From Phycisphaerales bacterium (GTDB lineage Bacteria > Planctomycetota > Phycisphaerae > Phycisphaerales > UBA1924), in contig JASBRY010000009.1 in NCBI GenBank assembly GCA_030149165.1, positions 682,001 to 746,000 of the forward strand: DNA of 64,000 nt. The letters are read 5' to 3'. Position numbers and translations under genes: made by a program. Shown here piece after piece: positions 60,228 to 64,000 of this stretch (the stretch's first letter is position 1; each line of letters begins with the position of its first letter). The notes under the pieces were generated by a model that searched no databases, was not told the origin of the DNA, and saw only the letters and a list, made by a program, of their open reading frames with translations.

Positions 60228-62210
60228 TCAACGATCCCCCCGGATCTCCTCGAGTTCCTTCCATCGCACCGCTTGCTCAAGCAGTTTCTTGTCGTTCGCT
60301 TCGATCATCCCGTTGCGATCCATATCAATGGGGGAATCATTGAACGAATACAGATCCTCAACATCCACGCGTCCGTCCTGGTCGATATCCCAACCAAAGT
60401 CAGGTCGTTGAGTCGGTGCTGCAAGCACATCGAGCTCGCTCGCCGTGATGTAACTCGCCGATCCACCAACCTGTCCGCGCACACGCACGCCATCAATCAT
60501 CGTGACCTGATCAAGCTCAAAGTCAATCCGTTCAAAGGGGACCGCAGAATCGAGCGAAAGCTCATCTCCACGCGTCACCGCGATCCACTCATCTTGAACA
60601 CGGATCTCGAAGTTCAATGTTTCGAACCAGCCTCCATCAACGAAGTGATCACCCTCGATGAATCGCAGCGTGTGCGCTTCGACAGGCTGTGCATACTGCA
60701 CCTCCAGCGCCACCTCACCGTTCATGTCCGGCGCTGACCCCTTCGTCCAGAAGAACTGAAAGTCCTGCGTATCAAGATACTCCCGACCGCTCGGATCATG
60801 CTCCACCCCATTGGCAAACCGGATCGGGAGCGGCGATCCAACCTGCAACATCGGATCATCCGAGAGTGAAGTGGTCGCTGTTGGTGGAGTACCAAGCTCA
60901 ATCTGCTGAACATTGGCGCTGCGTAGCCCCTCTCGGCAGATCGGATTGTGCAGATCATGATCACCAGCAGGATGCTCCGGGATCAACCACCCCGCGAAGT
61001 TTGCCACGCCGCCACCCATCTCGACCACTCGATCAATATTGCGGAGCTGACGCTTCGCGAGCAGAGTAAACAAATCCTCCGCGTCAGGATCATCGGGAAG
61101 ATAATCAAACATCGCATCACGCGTACGTAAGATCCAGTACCGATCACTGAGATCATCGCCCGCAAACTCATCCCGCAGTCCATCCGCACCCAGCATGAGA
61201 CCGATCAGCCCACCCATCGTCGCCGTCGGATTGTCACTGTCCCATCCAGTGAGTGTCCCGATGCGCACAGTCTCGCGATAGTCCCCCTCGCCGTACAACA
61301 AGCACACAATCGCAGAGCCAAAGTTCACCGAGCTCTCGTACCATGCCTGGTATCGGAAGCCATAGAGATCGTCATTGATCTGATACCGATCCGCAACCAG
61401 ATCGCGCGTCCGTTCCCAGTTGGTCTTGTCCGGATTCGATTGATAATCCGTCAGAACAGTCTCGACAATGTCATACGCCTTGGAAGTGCTCGGCAGATAC
61501 CCCATCGCATCCACCACAAGCTGCTCGATCCCAGCAGCATTGAGCGCATCCTGCCCCCGAACCGCGCCAAGCGAGTGCAGCACCACAAAGAACTGCGCCG
61601 CATGAGCCGCGTGTCCACCCGCCGTCGTCCGGATCGGAAGATCCGCAAGCTCCAGCGCCACCGAAGGCATACCCGGCGCTACCGCCCCAAAGTACTCGGT
61701 CGTCAACTGTGCATCGATCATTAAAAATGAACCATTCGCAGAAGGGAGCGAAGTCATCGGGGGCTCAATCCCACGATTCATCAGTATCCGCGCCTTCGCA
61801 TTGCTCACCCAGATAAAGCTATTGATGTGCTCGATCCAACCATCGCGGATCTGTCCAGCAGTGAGCATCGGACTCATGTGCTCAGTCATCAGCGATCCAT
61901 ACACATATTCGATGTCAGTATCGTCATCCGCTTGCCATGGATCCTGATCAGTCACAAATCGCAAACTGACCCCATCAAAGGTCATCGGCCAATCCGCATC
62001 CGTATAGAACGGTGCTTCCTGCCGCCGACCCTCTGTCCGCAATCCAGTCCAGTTCGCAATACACTGCCCAACCCAGAAGCCCTCGAGCTGATCCGCATAC
62101 GCATCACGATCAAGCTCTTTTGCGCCCTGAGGGATCGCGCCCACACTGATCGCAGTGCACAATCCCAACACCGAAATAGCCGCGACAAACGCTGAACTCG
62201 AATGAGCCAT
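60228..62210 (-). CDS. Exported ADP-ribosylglycohydrolase-fold protein with discoidin-like and EF-hand parts
   Basis: A 660-aa protein. ATG 62210 starts a signal peptide (AFVAAISVLGLCTAISVGA); the TTG start at 62249 is less likely. The main domain fits the ADP-ribosylglycohydrolase family by DDTDIEYVY and GWDSDNPTATMGGLIG, the two metal-binding stretches. A discoidin-like sugar-binding domain follows (VEAHTLRFIEGDHFVDGGW, FERIDFELDQV). The last 60 residues hold two calcium loops (DIDQDGRVDVEDLY, DMDRNGMIEANDKKL) like a dockerin. The substrate is unknown; an extracellular glycan or ADP-ribosyl target is possible. It converges with the surface-protein run. Confidence 0.8.
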   Translation of the reverse strand: MAHSSSAFVAAISVLGLCTAISVGAIPQGAKELDRDAYADQLEGFWVGQCIANWTGLRTEGRRQEAPFYTDADWPMTFDGVSLRFVTDQDPWQADDDTDIEYVYGSLMTEHMSPMLTAGQIRDGWIEHINSFIWVSNAKARILMNRGIEPPMTSLPSANGSFLMIDAQLTTEYFGAVAPGMPSVALELADLPIRTTAGGHAAHAAQFFVVLHSLGAVRGQDALNAAGIEQLVVDAMGYLPSTSKAYDIVETVLTDYQSNPDKTNWERTRDLVADRYQINDDLYGFRYQAWYESSVNFGSAIVCLLYGEGDYRETVRIGTLTGWDSDNPTATMGGLIGLMLGADGLRDEFAGDDLSDRYWILRTRDAMFDYLPDDPDAEDLFTLLAKRQLRNIDRVVEMGGGVANFAGWLIPEHPAGDHDLHNPICREGLRSANVQQIELGTPPTATTSLSDDPMLQVGSPLPIRFANGVEHDPSGREYLDTQDFQFFWTKGSAPDMNGEVALEVQYAQPVEAHTLRFIEGDHFVDGGWFETLNFEIRVQDEWIAVTRGDELSLDSAVPFERIDFELDQVTMIDGVRVRGQVGGSASYITASELDVLAAPTQRPDFGWDIDQDGRVDVEDLYSFNDSPIDMDRNGMIEANDKKLLEQAVRWKELEEIRGDR

Positions 62211-62734
62211 GGGTAACCCCAAAGTATCAAGATCCCCAATAGGATTCAAGAAGACTCCGATCCAATCGACAGATTGATATGTCTATCAGCGAAACTCTGG
62301 TCAATACACGCAATGACTGGCCAATATGATCCACATTCATGTAGACGGTCAGTACATATCGGTCCTGCCCCACTTGCTGCACCCACTCAAAGTAACGGAG
62401 CATATCAATCAGCCAAATGCTTCATGCGTGCCCACGGCCTCTGTGCTGTAAACAACAGATCTGCTCTGAAAAACGGATCTCCAGCAGCGTCGTTTCATTA
62501 CGCAACAGTTTCATGAATGTCCGAGCATGTTGGAATCGATTCAAAGCCCAGAATACAAGTCTAAAAACAATCCCATCGCTCTCCATTTCTCCTAATTTGA
62601 CTTGCCAAATCTCCCGATAAGTGGTTCAATATGTCCATAATCGCAATCTGTTGTCAGTAATAGCGTTATTCAGACGGTGAGATCCCGTTCGGGACCACAG
62701 AGACGCACAGATCGCATCCACCAGGAGGGAACCC
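62211..62734. other. Intergenic region between divergent exported-protein genes
   Basis: These 524 nt are visibly AT-richer than the flanks and contain no frame that looks coding. A possible promoter for the peroxidase gene lies at 62602-62630. On the minus strand GATACT near 62231 could serve the glycohydrolase-fold gene. No repeats or RNA genes were seen. Confidence 0.5.
62602..62630 (+). promoter_or_regulatory. Possible promoter of the haem peroxidase gene
   Basis: TTGCCA (62602-62607), a 17-nt spacer and TTCAAT (62625-62630). The leader would be about 98 nt. Confidence 0.3.
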
Positions 62735-64000
62735 ATGAAACTGGGTAAGAAAAACGCCATCACCATCACGCTGCTCGCAACCGCATGTGCGCTTCCAGTT
62801 GCGATTGCTCAGATGGGACCAACCAAATCCAACAAATCCGCTGATCAAGGAGCCGACAAGCAAGACCGACGCTCCTCGCTCAACCAGCGTGAAGCCAAGC
62901 CAATCGGAGTGGTCGAAGGACAAGGCGTTCCAGCAGGACCCGCTGTCTTCCCACTCGAGTTCCGCAACATCGATGGTACATTCAACAATGCACTGAACCC
63001 AACCTGGGGCGCCGCAGGGACCAACCTCGTCCGCACCGTCGCCGCAGATTACGCCGACGGCCTCAACACCCCATCAGGTGCCGGACGACCATCCGCTCGC
63101 AAGGTCAGCAACGACATGTGCGCCCAAGGCGCCGTCGTCATGCCAAACACCTACAACTACTCCGATTTCGTTTGGCAGTGGGGACAGTTCCTCGATCACG
63201 ACATCGACGAAACCCCAATCGCATCACCAGCAGAACAGTTCGATGTCATCGTTCCGACCGGCGACGCCTGGTTTGATCCCGACAATACCGGAACGGTGAC
63301 CATCGCCGTCGACCGCTCCGCGTACACCCACGACACCAACGGCGTGCGCCAGCAAATCAACAACATCACATCCTACATCGACGGTTCCAATGTCTACGGC
63401 TCCGATGCCGCTCGCGAAACCGAACTCCGCACCAATGACGGAACCGGGAAGCTCAAAACCTCACCGGGAAATCTCCTCCCATTCAATACCAACGGCTTCC
63501 ACAACGCACCCAGCGATAACAACCCGCTCTTGTTCCTCGCCGGAGACATCCGCGCCAACGAACAAGTCGGTCTGACCGCGATGCACACCCTCTTCGTCCG
63601 CGAGCACAACCGCCTCGCTGACCAGATCGCGATCGATAACCCAGGATTCACTGGCGAACAAATCTACCAGCACGCCAAAGCAATCGTGACCGCACAACTC
63701 CAAGCGATCACCTACAACGAGTTCCTTCCGAAACTCCTCGGACCAGGATCAATCCCACCATTCGCCGGATACAACGATTCCGTTGACCCAGGGATCTCCA
63801 ACCTCTTCGCGACCGCCGCATACCGCGTCGGACACACCATGCTTTCCACCCAGATCATGCGCACCGACGAGTTCCGCAATGAAGTGCCAGCCGGACACCT
63901 CTCGCTCGCAGACGCGTTCTTCAACCCGAGCCACATCATCACCGAAGACATCGATTCGCTCCTCCGCGGACTCGCGTCACAGCACGCACAAATCGTCGAC
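62735..64000 (+). CDS. Animal-type haem peroxidase, N-terminal part (cut by window edge)
   Basis: The frame is open for 422 codons to the window end. ATG 62735 has AGGAGGG upstream. The signal peptide (ITITLLATACALPVAIA) is followed by a low-complexity linker. Peroxidase motifs: QFLDHDIDET (distal His and Asp), TSYIDGSNVYGSD, MHTLFVREHNRLA and AAYRVGHTMLS (proximal His). The enzyme should be secreted and use H2O2 to oxidise small substrates or cross-link tyrosines. Bacterial members of this animal peroxidase group are known from marine bacteria. The C-terminus, and any dockerin or sorting signal, is outside the window. Confidence 0.9.
   Translation, partial: MKLGKKNAITITLLATACALPVAIAQMGPTKSNKSADQGADKQDRRSSLNQREAKPIGVVEGQGVPAGPAVFPLEFRNIDGTFNNALNPTWGAAGTNLVRTVAADYADGLNTPSGAGRPSARKVSNDMCAQGAVVMPNTYNYSDFVWQWGQFLDHDIDETPIASPAEQFDVIVPTGDAWFDPDNTGTVTIAVDRSAYTHDTNGVRQQINNITSYIDGSNVYGSDAARETELRTNDGTGKLKTSPGNLLPFNTNGFHNAPSDNNPLLFLAGDIRANEQVGLTAMHTLFVREHNRLADQIAIDNPGFTGEQIYQHAKAIVTAQLQAITYNEFLPKLLGPGSIPPFAGYNDSVDPGISNLFATAAYRVGHTMLSTQIMRTDEFRNEVPAGHLSLADAFFNPSHIITEDIDSLLRGLASQHAQIVD

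Overview
The window looks like chromosomal DNA of a planctomycete, most likely class Phycisphaerae. Four things point that way: exported proteins ending in planctomycete-style PEP-CTERM tails (three complete examples); C-terminal dockerin-like CPADLTG...NFLDVSAFL modules; two ECF sigma factor / Ser-Thr kinase gene pairs; and a planctomycete-type CxFCGYD...CPECG ribbon protein. The assignment is inferred from protein features only. Coding density is high, genes lie on both strands, and there is no CRISPR array, insertion sequence, integrase or rRNA. Two tRNA genes are present (Arg-CCG, Gly-GCC).

Layout. 1-1.4 kb: two exported proteins, one cut by the window edge and one a HAF-repeat protein. 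1.5-8 kb: an unknown 446-aa protein, feoA-feoB with a tiny membrane protein, an orphan CoA-transferase B subunit, small membrane proteins and a DUF4332 helix-hairpin-helix protein. 8-14 kb: an M19 dipeptidase, a ribbon protein divergent from rsmH, then a shortened division cluster rsmH / LysM protein / FtsL-like / FtsI. 14-21 kb: valS with a coupled lipoprotein peptidase, a TPR protein, and prfB with the +1 programmed frameshift. 21-30 kb: a pyruvate dehydrogenase operon on the minus strand (pdhA, an Imm53-like gene, pdhB, a CorA/ZntB transporter, the E2 gene, two membrane proteins), then a ctpA-like protease. 30-35 kb: an MFS transporter, tRNA-Arg, DUF1643 and DUF4149 genes, a laminin-B-like PEP-CTERM protein, endonuclease III and an AT-rich unknown gene.

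35-46 kb is one long minus-strand run: nusA-infB-DUF503-rbfA, an HhH-GPD-like gene, a large TPR lipoprotein and a YebC-family gene. It is preceded by a roughly 270-nt leader that can form several hairpins and ends in an intrinsic terminator just before nusA. This looks like an attenuator and is the best candidate here for an undescribed regulatory element. 46-49.6 kb: fliM, a DsbD-type reductase and tRNA-Gly. 49.6-56 kb: two consecutive ECF sigma/kinase modules. 56-60.2 kb: a cluster of secreted beta-helix and dockerin-like proteins, divergent from the second module. 60.2-64 kb: an exported ADP-ribosylglycohydrolase-fold protein and the start of an animal-type haem peroxidase.

Working together: the nusA run joins transcription, translation initiation and ribosome maturation; the pdh run supplies acetyl-CoA but lacks E3 in this window; the ECF/kinase modules are placed to sense envelope or external signals and may control the neighbouring surface proteins. 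A recurring feature is a TATACT-like -10 box ending 5-8 nt before a start codon, which suggests leaderless or near-leaderless transcripts for several genes.
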